DNA of 64,000 nt from Clostridia bacterium (GTDB taxonomy: Bacteria; Bacillota; Clostridia; UBA1381). Positions 42,776 to 50,225 of this stretch are shown here, piece by piece. A program made the position numbers and the translations under genes. The notes under the pieces are model-generated. The model ran no database searches. It saw nothing but the letters and a program-made list of their open reading frames with translations, and was not told the DNA's origin. The number at the start of each line of letters is the position of its first letter. Within the stretch, counting starts at the first letter, position 1. The stretch lies in assembly GCA_017935675.1 (NCBI GenBank), contig JAGBHE010000092.1, positions 1 through 64,000 on the forward strand, in the 5' to 3' direction.

Positions 42776-44656
42776 TTATTGCAGAGGAATTGTCTGAGCG
42801 TCGCACATGGGCTGCATATTGTTATTCCACCACATTATTTTTGCATAAGCACCTGCGGCGCCGGGATCGAACACAACATTTACGTTCTGCGCCGCCGGAT
42901 ACTCTTTCAGCGACTTTAAAGCGCCGTCAGCACCGTACAAAGCTGCGCGGACAAAGCCAACGCTTGTATCGCCCGAAAAGGTTACGTCGAAGGATATGAC
43001 ACTGCTTACTTTTGTTACGGTAACTATAATATCAGAAGTAATATTTTTTCCGTCCCATTTTGCACCGTTAACCGTAAAGGCATATGTATATCCATCAGGA
43101 GGAACCGGCAGCACTGCATCAGAGCCTTTCTCTACAGTCTGCTCACCCACATAATCACCGATAAATGTTATCGTATATTCTTTCTTGGGCGATACGTAGT
43201 TGTAATGAATTGTTGCATTAGTAAGACATTCATTATAAGAACCAATCGCAATGCTGTTCCATTGCTCTTCTGTACCGCTGTAATATACATCTGTTAAGCT
43301 GCTGCATTTAACGAACGCGTAATAGTCAATGCTTGTCACACTGTCAGGAATAGTGACGCTTGTTAAACTGCTGCAGCCATAGAACGCAGAATCGCCAATG
43401 CTCGTCACGCTGTCCGGAATAGTTACATTTGTTAAGCTACTGCATCCCCAAAATACCCCATAGTCAATACTCGTCACACTGTCAGGAATAGTGACGCTTG
43501 TTAAGCTGCTGCAGCCACCGAACACAATCATGCCAATACTCGTCACACTGTCAGGAATAGTGACGCTTGTTAAGCTGCTGCAACCATCGAACGCACAATC
43601 GCCAATGCTTGTCACACTGTCCGGGATTATATATTCTCCGCTTTGTCCGGTCGGATATAGTATCAATGTTGTTTTATTTTTATCGAACAACACTCCGTTT
43701 TCCGAACTGTATGTTTGATTTAAGGTGTCAACTGTAATATTTGTTAAACTGCTGCAGACACTGAACGCATTAGTTCCAATGAATGTCACGCTATCCGGAA
43801 TAGTTACGCTTGTTAAGCCGCTGCAGTAATAAAACGCATACTCGTCAATGCTTGTTACACTGTCCGGGATTGTTACGCTTGTTAAGCTGATGCAGCTACG
43901 GAACGCAGAAATGCCAATGCTTGTAACGCTACCCGGGATTGTTACGCTTGTTAAGCTGATGCAGCTTTGAAACGCAGAATCACCAATGCTTGTTACACTG
44001 TCCGGGATTGTTACGCTTGTTAAGCTGATGCAACCATCGAACGCACAATCGCCAATGCTTGGCACACCGTCCGGGATTGTTACGCTTGTTAAGCTGCTGC
44101 AGTCAGCGAACGCATAATCGCCAATGCTTGTCACACCATCTGGAATCGTTACGCTTGTTAAGCTGCTGCAGCCAAAGAACGTCCAATCGTTAATACTCGT
44201 CACACTGTCTGGGATTGTTATGCTTGTTAAGCTGCTGCAGCTACTAAACGCACCATCGCCAATGCTTGTCACGCCGCCCGGGATTGTTACGCTTATTAAG
44301 CTGCCGCAGTTATAAAACGCATATTTGCCAATGCTTGTCACGCTGCCCGGGATTATTACGCTTGTTAAGCTGTAGCAATAATAGAACGCATAATTGCCAA
44401 TACTTGTTATTCCGTAGTTTATTGTCACCTTTTTTATGTACTTACGAATTTGATAAAACGGGCTTTTAGATGAATCATTCCAGTCCCACATTGCGCCGTT
44501 GCCGCTTATTACAAGCTCGCCGTCATCATACAGTTCCCATGTTGCATTATCTCCGCAAGTGCCGCTATCAGTAACACTTTTGGCAAGCACATTATCGCAG
44601 GGAAGCATCGCGCATAATATTACAAGACTTAAAATAAACGAAATTATTCTCTTCAA
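42776..44656 (-). CDS. BspA-type leucine-rich-repeat surface protein
   Basis: 626 aa from a TTG start at 44656 (GGGGGAA site). Signal peptide (MKRIISFILSLVILCAMLPCDNVLA at 1-25), then about fifteen 23-residue LRRs of the form SLTSVTIPDSVTSIGDxAFxxC (about 73-463) broken once by a 35-residue insert with ENGVLFDKNKT. An InlB/MucBP-like segment (YTITFIGDYVGEQTVEKG, about 475-545) and the shared Ig-like C-terminal module (AKIMWWNNNMQP) complete it. BspA-type repeats mediate binding to host proteins or other bacteria. The gene starts 30 bp from an invertible-segment boundary and has no good promoter in the present orientation. No LPXTG or SLH anchor is seen. Confidence 0.85.
   Translation of the reverse strand: MKRIISFILSLVILCAMLPCDNVLAKSVTDSGTCGDNATWELYDDGELVISGNGAMWDWNDSSKSPFYQIRKYIKKVTINYGITSIGNYAFYYCYSLTSVIIPGSVTSIGKYAFYNCGSLISVTIPGGVTSIGDGAFSSCSSLTSITIPDSVTSINDWTFFGCSSLTSVTIPDGVTSIGDYAFADCSSLTSVTIPDGVPSIGDCAFDGCISLTSVTIPDSVTSIGDSAFQSCISLTSVTIPGSVTSIGISAFRSCISLTSVTIPDSVTSIDEYAFYYCSGLTSVTIPDSVTFIGTNAFSVCSSLTNITVDTLNQTYSSENGVLFDKNKTTLILYPTGQSGEYIIPDSVTSIGDCAFDGCSSLTSVTIPDSVTSIGMIVFGGCSSLTSVTIPDSVTSIDYGVFWGCSSLTNVTIPDSVTSIGDSAFYGCSSLTSVTIPDSVTSIDYYAFVKCSSLTDVYYSGTEEQWNSIAIGSYNECLTNATIHYNYVSPKKEYTITFIGDYVGEQTVEKGSDAVLPVPPDGYTYAFTVNGAKWDGKNITSDIIVTVTKVSSVISFDVTFSGDTSVGFVRAALYGADGALKSLKEYPAAQNVNVVFDPGAAGAYAKIMWWNNNMQPMCDAQTIPLQ
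43280..44440. repeat. 69-bp tandem DNA repeat array within the LRR gene
   Basis: The LRR array is conserved at the DNA level, with repeated blocks such as GTTAAGCTGCTGCAG and CCAATGCTTGTCAC spaced 69 bp apart, about 15 units with a break near 43630-43740. Near-identity between units suggests recent duplication or homogenisation, so copy number may vary between strains. Confidence 0.8.
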
Positions 44657-44685
44657 TATAATTCCCCCTCAATTTTAATATTTAT

Positions 44686-44711
44686 TTCGTAGAGTATATA
44701 ACTATACGAAA
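44686..44711 (+). repeat. Left inverted recombination site
   Basis: A 26-bp sequence starting TTCGTAGAGTATATAACTAT, perfectly repeated in inverted orientation at 46094-46119. The site is itself quasi-palindromic: arms TTCGTA.AGT and ACT.TACGAA flank a TATAT-type centre, the form expected of a tyrosine-recombinase core site. Confidence 0.85.
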
Positions 44712-44712
44712 A

Positions 44713-44753
44713 CAGAGCCGTAATTGTAGGTATTGCTTATGTTTACGGCTCTG
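44713..44753 (-). terminator. Terminator of the recombinase gene
   Basis: CAGAGCCGTAA pairs with TTACGGCTCTG around a 19-nt loop; on the minus strand the T-tract (TTTT) is formed by the edge of the left recombination site. It should stop recombinase transcription from entering the LRR gene. Confidence 0.78.
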
Positions 44754-44759
44754 CTTTGA

Positions 44760-45896
44760 CTAAAAAACTGACGGCGATAAACTCAGTTTATTCATATTGC
44801 GTCGCTTTTGTTCCATTGAAGAATGGACATACCTGTTAAGTGTTATATTAACGCTTGAATGACCTAAAATCTCGCTAAGGCTTTTTATATCAAAACCGAG
44901 TTCAATACAGCGCGTTGCAAAGGTATGGCGGAGCATATGAAAATTCACATTTTCAATACCGCACATGCTTGTACAGCTCTTAAATCTGTTTTCAAGTGTT
45001 CTCGGCTCAATAAAACGCAGTGAATCTCCCGACAGTAAAAAAGCAGATGGGTTGTATAAAACTTGACCCTTAATGATTTGTATAATAAAGTCCGGCAGCG
45101 GAATATCGCGTACAGAATTTTTACTTTTGGGAGATGTTATGATTACATTTGTCTTTTCAGCTTTATTTTCAGAAAAATTTTGTACTCTCTGCATTGTTTT
45201 TCGTATATGAATGATCTTATCAGCCATAGAAATATCTTCAAATTTTAAAGCACATATTTCTCCTATACGAATCCCGGTATAAAGACAAATCAGTATTCCT
45301 AAATTGGTATTGTCTATATTATTTATCAAATAGTCTGTCAGTGTTTCCTGCTGGCTTTTGCTTAATACATCAGTGCTTTTGTCAGCTGATTTAATATTTA
45401 TTTTGTCAAGCCTGCAATTACAAGTAATTCCCATATTATCAGCATAGGCAATAACCAGTCTCAGAACCGACAAAATATCTTTAACCGTTTTAGGTGATAA
45501 TCCGCCCTTTCCCCTTAGTTTGCCGTTTTTTAGCTTTTCATCTGCAAACTGCTTTAGTAAAGCAGTGTCAACCACATTCATTCTGTAATTGCCGATTGAT
45601 GGCAAAATATGATTAAAAATAATATTATAATATTTTACATATGTTGAATGCTTAATTTGCGCCTTTGTTTCATCAAGCCATGATGTACAAACATGAAAAA
45701 GTGTTTTAGCGCTGCCGGTTACAGCAGCATCCTGAGGCTGTAATTTAATTGCTTTCAGTTTTTCTTTTATTTCATAATAGCTTTTTGCATATAAATATCC
45801 GTACTTTGTTTTTCCCGATAAATCCTTACATTTTATGTAACGTCCTTCCCAACGACCGTCCTTCCTCCTATAAATATTCTCACCTCGTCTTGACAT
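44760..45896 (-). CDS. Tyrosine recombinase/integrase (inversion-switch recombinase)
   Basis: 378 aa; AGGAGGT lies 8 nt before ATG. N-terminal arm-binding-like domain (about 1-50), SAM-like core-binding domain (about 65-165), then the catalytic domain with all active residues: R210 (TGIRIGE), K257 (SPKSKNS), H320 and R323 (HMLRHTF), H346 (LGHSS) and nucleophile Y356 (NRYVH). The gene lies wholly between two inverted 26-bp sites and is followed by a terminator at the left site. No phage or conjugative genes adjoin it, so it is not part of a visible integrative element. A possible promoter (TTGTTG-N18-TATAGT) lies upstream inside the segment. Confidence 0.92.
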   Translation of the reverse strand: MSRRGENIYRRKDGRWEGRYIKCKDLSGKTKYGYLYAKSYYEIKEKLKAIKLQPQDAAVTGSAKTLFHVCTSWLDETKAQIKHSTYVKYYNIIFNHILPSIGNYRMNVVDTALLKQFADEKLKNGKLRGKGGLSPKTVKDILSVLRLVIAYADNMGITCNCRLDKINIKSADKSTDVLSKSQQETLTDYLINNIDNTNLGILICLYTGIRIGEICALKFEDISMADKIIHIRKTMQRVQNFSENKAEKTNVIITSPKSKNSVRDIPLPDFIIQIIKGQVLYNPSAFLLSGDSLRFIEPRTLENRFKSCTSMCGIENVNFHMLRHTFATRCIELGFDIKSLSEILGHSSVNITLNRYVHSSMEQKRRNMNKLSLSPSVF

Positions 45897-46048
45897 AATT
45901 TTTTACCTCCTATCAAATTGACTATATTTTTGACGGCAAATACACAACAAATAATGAGTTTTTACCTTATTTATTTTACCAGAAAAAACAATTAGTAATA
46001 TAAAAAACAAAAAATATTCGTTATTATGACGAATTAATTTGTTACATA

Positions 46049-46077
46049 TTGACATACGCATGACATTATGCTACAAT
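46049..46077 (+). promoter_or_regulatory. Outward-facing switch promoter inside the invertible segment
   Basis: TTGACA (46049-46054), 17-bp spacer, TACAAT (46072-46077). Transcription would start about 10 bp before the right site and cross it. In the present orientation it faces a terminator and the convergent hydF gene; after inversion it would face the LRR gene. The rest of 45897-46048 is AT-rich, with the recombinase leader. Confidence 0.75.
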
Positions 46078-46093
46078 TTAATTACATTTTTTA

Positions 46094-46119
46094 TTTCGTA
46101 TAGTTATATACTCTACGAA
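46094..46119 (-). repeat. Right inverted recombination site
   Basis: Perfect 26-bp inverted copy of 44686-44711; on the plus strand it starts TTTCGTATAGTTATATACTC. Bases 46120-46263 to its right carry no gene I can support. Confidence 0.85.
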
Positions 46120-46263
46120 TTTTCTTAATATGGTTTGTGTATTTTATTATTTAAATTATAACATATTCTAAGGTGGAAGAATTGTCATTTTTATTGAAAA
46201 TTTTTACGAAAAATTAAAACCCTTTGAAAGAAAAGCAAATGATTAAGGGAAACTGATAAAACG

Positions 46264-46295
46264 GAAGCAGAGGCGGTATTTTCCGCCTCTGCTTC
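46264..46295. terminator. Bidirectional terminator between the switch and hydF
   Basis: GAAGCAGAGGCGG pairs with CCGCCTCTGCTTC around a 6-nt loop at the hydF stop codon. It would end both hydF transcripts and outward transcripts from the switch promoter. Confidence 0.78.
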
Positions 46296-47470
46296 TATTT
46301 AAAAATCTCCATTGCGCGCTCAAGTATACCATTCATATACGCAAGCGCCGCACCGTAATTCGTTATGGGTACTCCGCAGTCGCAGGCGTGATTCATTCTG
46401 TACTTCACTTCACGCTCGCTTAGCATACAGCCTCCGCAATGAACAACAAGGCTGTATTCTGAAAGGTCCTCCGGGAATTCTCCTCCGCTTGTAAATTCAA
46501 AGCTTACATCAGCACCGGATGCGGCTTTTATCATACGCGGCAGCTTTACGGTGCCGATATCATCACATTGTCTGTGATGTGTACAGCCCTCAGAAATAAG
46601 AACCTTGTCGCCGTCTTTAAGCTCGCTTATTTTCCCGGCATTTCTGTAAGCCACATCAAGCTCTCCCTTATATCTCAGGAATAGTATCGAAAAAGACGTC
46701 AGCGGTATGCTTTCCGGAACTGTTTTTGAAACCTCACCGAATGCCTGACTGTCCGTAATAACAAGCTTCGGCGGCTCTTTGAGCGCTGACAGCGTATCTC
46801 CAAGCTCTTCCGGCTGAACGCATATACATATTGCTCCGCAGTCAAGAATCTCACGAAGGGTCTGCTGCTGAGGCAAAATAATTCTTCCCTTCGGTGCTGC
46901 GCTGTCTATGGGAATTACAAGAATAACAACATCCTTCAGGCTCAGCTTATCGGAAATTATTTTCCTGCCGCTGCCGTCCGAAATTCTCGACGCTATCATT
47001 TCCTTAAGCTCATTAATGTTTTTATTTTGCTTTGCGCTGATATATATTTCATTTTTGCCCGGAGTCTTGCTTCCCGCAAACTCACTTTTATTATAGCAGA
47101 CTATCCACGGAATATTTTTCTTTTTAATCAGCTCAAGCAATTTCTCATCAGCCTCTGTCATTCCCAAAAAAGCTTCTGCCACCAGAACTGCAATATCGCA
47201 TTTATTAAGCACCTGATGGCTTTTTTTTACACGAAGCTCGCCAAGCTCTCCCTCATCATCAATTCCCGGCGTATCAATTATTACAACCGGTCCCATAGGA
47301 AGTATCTCCATTGTTTTATATACAGGGTCTGTTGTTGTACCGAGGACATCCGATACAATTGACAGCTCCTGTCCCGTTACTGCGTTTATCACACTTGATT
47401 TCCCGGCGTTTCTTCTGCCGAAAAAACCAATATGTACCCGCTCCGCAGCAGGTATTCCTCCAAGTCCCAT
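46295..47470 (-). CDS. hydF: [FeFe]-hydrogenase maturation GTPase HydF
   Basis: 391 aa. N-terminal GTPase domain with P-loop GRRNAGKS (18-25), the TTTDPV switch, DTPGIDDE and the NKSEF nucleotide motif. A dimerisation domain follows, then the C-terminal cluster-binding domain with CTHHRQCDD and HCGGC, the CxHx(n)HCxxC ligand set for a [4Fe-4S] cluster. HydF is the scaffold on which the 2Fe subcluster is built before transfer to the hydrogenase. It follows hydG with a 160-bp gap containing two stems (AACGGAACGA/TCGTTCCGTT and GTTTGGA/TCCAAAC). HydE and the hydrogenase are not in this window. GGAGG lies directly before its ATG. Confidence 0.94.
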   Translation of the reverse strand: MGLGGIPAAERVHIGFFGRRNAGKSSVINAVTGQELSIVSDVLGTTTDPVYKTMEILPMGPVVIIDTPGIDDEGELGELRVKKSHQVLNKCDIAVLVAEAFLGMTEADEKLLELIKKKNIPWIVCYNKSEFAGSKTPGKNEIYISAKQNKNINELKEMIASRISDGSGRKIISDKLSLKDVVILVIPIDSAAPKGRIILPQQQTLREILDCGAICICVQPEELGDTLSALKEPPKLVITDSQAFGEVSKTVPESIPLTSFSILFLRYKGELDVAYRNAGKISELKDGDKVLISEGCTHHRQCDDIGTVKLPRMIKAASGADVSFEFTSGGEFPEDLSEYSLVVHCGGCMLSEREVKYRMNHACDCGVPITNYGAALAYMNGILERAMEIFK

Positions 47471-47630
47471 TTTTATTCCTCCGAACTCCTTTCACCAATG
47501 CCGTTTGGAGAAAGAGAAGCGCTGCTTATCTTTTTCCAAACTTATTCCTCCCTGCATTAATTCAAATAACGGAACGAAAATACGTTTCCCGCTTCGCCGC
47601 GGCAGCATTATTATTCGTTCCGTTTTATCG

Positions 47631-49046
47631 TTAAAATCTGAAATCTCTCAAGCCGTCCGATATTTTATTAAGGTTATCGGAGCATACAAGTCTGACCTTT
47701 TCCTTAGGAATATTTTCAAGCTCTTTTTCTATAAGCTTCTCCCCGATTTCCCTTGTTTCCGGCGAAGCGTAATCCATAAGATATTCCTTCAATGTCATAA
47801 GCGCGTTTGGATGACAGCAGTTTTGTATCTGTCCGCTTTTGCAAAGGCTCATAAATCTGTCTCCCGTTCTTCCCTCTCTGTAGCATGCCGTACAGAATGA
47901 AGGGATATAACCCATTTCCATAAGCCATCTTACAACCTCGTCAAGGGTTCTCTGGTCTGATACATCAAACTGTTCGGTATCATGTGGACGTTCCTTATCC
48001 GTATATCCGCCGACAGATGTTCTTGACGCTCCGCTTACCTGAGATACTCCCAGCCTTATTACCTGCTCACGAACCGACTGGCTTTCACGTGTGGAAATAA
48101 TCATACCTGTATACGGAACGGAAATTCGTATCAGCGCACAAAGCTTTGCAAAAATTTCATCGCTTATACTGTTATCAAAAGCTGACGGGTCTATGTCGTC
48201 GGCATGCTTTACTCTCGGTACACTTATTGTATGTGGTCCTACTCCGTGAACCGCTTCAAGATGCTCCGCATGCATCAAAAGTCCCGCAAACTCGTACCTG
48301 TAAAGCTCAAGCCCGAAAAGCACACCGAGACCAACATCATCAATGCCGCCCTCCATGGCTCTGTCCATTGCCTCGGTATGATATGCATAATCGTGCTTAG
48401 GTCCTGCCGGATGGAGAACCTCATAGCTCTTCTTATGATAGGTTTCCTGAAAAAGAATATATGTTCCTATTCCGGCTTCTTTCAGACGGCGGTAATTTTC
48501 AACAGTAGTTGCAGCTATGTTTACATTAACACGTCTTATAGCGCCGTTTTTATGCTTGATTGAATAAATTGTGTTTATGCATTCGAGAATATATTCAATC
48601 GGATTATTTACAGGGTCCTCTCCCGCTTCAATCGCAAGACGCTTATGTCCCATATCCTGAAGTGCGATAACCTCATTTTTTACTTCCTCCTGGGTAAGCT
48701 TCTTTCTTGCAATATGATGATTTTTACAGTGATACGGACAGTAAACACAGCTGTTTACGCAGTAATTGGAAAGATAAAGCGGTGCAAAAATAACTATTCT
48801 GTTACCGTAAAAATCCTTTTTTATCTGCTCGGCAAGCTCATACATCTGCTGAATCTTTTCCTTATCATCACAAGCGAGCAAAACAGACGCCTCCCGATGG
48901 TCAAGCCCCTTTCTGAGACGTGCCTTTTCCAATATGCTGTCTATCAGCGCCATATCATTTTTGTGCGCATCAGCATATGCAAGAGTGTTCATAATTTCCT
49001 CATCATTTATAAACTCCTCGGCCTTTAACGATTTTACATCATACAT
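47631..49046 (-). CDS. hydG: [FeFe]-hydrogenase maturation tyrosine lyase HydG
   Basis: 471 aa. Radical SAM enzyme with C96, C100 and C103 in CVNSCVYC, and the HydG-specific C-terminal cluster residues (CTACYREGRTGDRFMSLC). It cleaves tyrosine into p-cresol and dehydroglycine, giving the CO and cyanide ligands delivered as an Fe(Cys)(CO)2(CN) unit. The C-terminal domain separates it from ThiH. Its ATG overlaps by 8 nt the stop of a 34-codon upstream ORF, and a terminator hairpin lies in the leader, so attenuation or coupling is likely. Confidence 0.95.
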   Translation of the reverse strand: MYDVKSLKAEEFINDEEIMNTLAYADAHKNDMALIDSILEKARLRKGLDHREASVLLACDDKEKIQQMYELAEQIKKDFYGNRIVIFAPLYLSNYCVNSCVYCPYHCKNHHIARKKLTQEEVKNEVIALQDMGHKRLAIEAGEDPVNNPIEYILECINTIYSIKHKNGAIRRVNVNIAATTVENYRRLKEAGIGTYILFQETYHKKSYEVLHPAGPKHDYAYHTEAMDRAMEGGIDDVGLGVLFGLELYRYEFAGLLMHAEHLEAVHGVGPHTISVPRVKHADDIDPSAFDNSISDEIFAKLCALIRISVPYTGMIISTRESQSVREQVIRLGVSQVSGASRTSVGGYTDKERPHDTEQFDVSDQRTLDEVVRWLMEMGYIPSFCTACYREGRTGDRFMSLCKSGQIQNCCHPNALMTLKEYLMDYASPETREIGEKLIEKELENIPKEKVRLVCSDNLNKISDGLRDFRF

Positions 49047-49143
49047 TATCTCTCAAACCCTTCCTTTCAGCTTTTTTTATAACAAAAAAACGCCCTCTGC
49101 AGCTACAGAAAGACGCCAAAAAATCATTATCAGCATCTTTCAT
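49039..49143 (-). CDS. Possible 34-aa leader peptide upstream of hydG
   Basis: A small ORF, ATG at 49143, has an AAAGGA site 7 nt upstream and ends in TGA at 49041-49039, overlapping the hydG start by 8 nt. The peptide contains FCSCRGRFF around its middle, and the codons TGT-AGC-TGC fall on the ascending arm and loop of a terminator hairpin. It is too short for usual gene finders. The position suggests a translated regulator of hydG, perhaps reporting cysteine supply, because HydG uses cysteine as a ligand. This role is inference; the peptide could also be functional itself. Confidence 0.45.
   Translation of the reverse strand: MKDADNDFLASFCSCRGRFFVIKKAERKGLRDNV
49084..49117 (-). terminator. 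Attenuator-type terminator in the hydG leader
   Basis: CGTCTT.CTG pairs with CAGAGGGCG (several G-T pairs) and is followed by a T7 run on the minus strand, within the leader ORF and about 40 nt before the hydG start. Confidence 0.6.
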
Positions 49144-49178
49144 CGCAGAATCCTTTAATGTCAGAAACCTTTGAATTT

Positions 49179-49207
49179 ATTATAACATACAAATTGAAGC
49201 TTGTCAA
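49179..49207 (-). promoter_or_regulatory. Promoter for hydG-hydF
   Basis: TTGACA (49207-49202), 17-bp spacer, TATAAT (49184-49179) on the minus strand; the -35 overlaps the end of the upstream HD-domain gene. Confidence 0.8.
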
Positions 49208-50109
49208 TGAAAATTCTTCATTTTTTTTGCTTTTTTCAAAAGATACTCACGATTGTTAAGAGAAGGGTCGTCAATAACCTCATCAAAAAGAGTTCTCAGA
49301 ACATCGCGCATCTGATGCTCGGCTCTGTATTTCATTTTTACCAGGTCACGTTTCCCTATGGCAAGATCGGAATATCTGTACGGTTCACCCGATTTGACAA
49401 CATTTGCACAAATCTCCCTGAGCTGTTCAATAGCCGCGCATTTTTCCTTTGCATACTCAGGTGCCTTAGCTCTTGCATCAGCCTCCTGAAGCATAAGCAG
49501 CTTGATAAAAGAGGGCTCGCCCATTCTTGCCAGCGCGCGCTTTACTCCCCTGGCACTTTGCTCGAAATGTACATCATGATATTCAATAAGGAGGCATATT
49601 TCACGCCTTAAGCTCTCGTCAAAGGAATATTTATAACAGATATCCTTAGCAATTCTGACGCTTTCTGTATGGTGACCATAAAAATGAATTATACCGCCCG
49701 AATCCGTGCTTGAGCAAAGAGGCTTTCCTATGTCGTGAAGCAGGGCTGCCCACCTGACAGAGATATCATACGGAGAGGCTGCAACTGTGCGGAGAATATG
49801 TTCTCCGACATTATAAATATGATATTTGTTTTTCTGAGGCTCATAGAAGCATTTGTCAAGCTGCGGCAGTATTACCTTCAATATGCCGCATTCGAAAAGT
49901 GATTTTATTTCGGTTTCTGCAAATCTGCTCATAAGCATGCTTTCAAGCTCACTGCGTATATCGGTCTTCGACACCTTCTTAAGCAAAGGAGCGTGAGATA
50001 AAATACGAGCCCTTACATTTTCAGGAATGCTTTCTCCCGATTCGGCAAAAACACGTACAGCCTGAAGCATAAGCAGCGGATTGCTGCAATAAATTTCACT
50101 TTTCTCCAT
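49204..50109 (-). CDS. CCA-adding-enzyme-like HD-domain protein lacking the catalytic head
   Basis: 301 aa from ATG 50109 (GGAGGGTG site). The N-terminal ~90 residues (NPLLMLQAVRVFAESGESIPENVRARI.., LLKKVSKTDIRSELESMLMS) match the neck/body of bacterial tRNA nucleotidyltransferases. An HD phosphohydrolase domain follows (WAALLHDIGKP, GHHTES, YHDVHF). The nucleotidyltransferase head with its DxD motif is missing, and 50110-50225 upstream does not encode it. It could be a phosphodiesterase/phosphatase acting on tRNA ends or nucleotides. Not obviously a truncation, because it has its own ribosome site and intact frame. Confidence 0.68.
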   Translation of the reverse strand: MEKSEIYCSNPLLMLQAVRVFAESGESIPENVRARILSHAPLLKKVSKTDIRSELESMLMSRFAETEIKSLFECGILKVILPQLDKCFYEPQKNKYHIYNVGEHILRTVAASPYDISVRWAALLHDIGKPLCSSTDSGGIIHFYGHHTESVRIAKDICYKYSFDESLRREICLLIEYHDVHFEQSARGVKRALARMGEPSFIKLLMLQEADARAKAPEYAKEKCAAIEQLREICANVVKSGEPYRYSDLAIGKRDLVKMKYRAEHQMRDVLRTLFDEVIDDPSLNNREYLLKKAKKMKNFH

Positions 50110-50225
50110 GGTAATCACCCTCCCCTGCAATTGCAATTCGGAATGCGGAATTCGGAATTTTCCTTTATATTAAGAAAAAACGAAGTTTTTCAACCATAAC
50201 TTTGCATTTTCCATTATAACAAAAG

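Larger units (their letters stand above)
44686..46119. other. Putative invertible DNA segment carrying its own recombinase
   Basis: A 1434-bp segment is bounded by two perfect 26-bp inverted sites. It contains a complete tyrosine recombinase, that gene's terminator at the left end, and a consensus promoter near the right end pointing outward. Recombination between inverted sites inverts rather than excises DNA. Inversion would bring the outward promoter next to the LRR gene at 44656. The segment is more AT-rich than its flanks. Classed as an inverton by arrangement; recombination itself cannot be seen in one sequence. Confidence 0.72.

Noticed and set aside
43280..44440. Regularly spaced repeats that might suggest a CRISPR array
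   Set aside because: The 69-bp period encodes 23-aa LRR units in one long frame; there are no spacers and no cas genes.
44686..46119. Integrative element with att sites
   Set aside because: The 26-bp sites are inverted, so recombination would invert rather than excise; no cargo, excisionase, phage or conjugation genes are present.
47492..47539. 15-codon TTG-start ORF before hydF with a GGGAGG site
   Set aside because: Very short, non-ATG start, overlaps a hairpin; kept only as a possibility and not listed as a gene.
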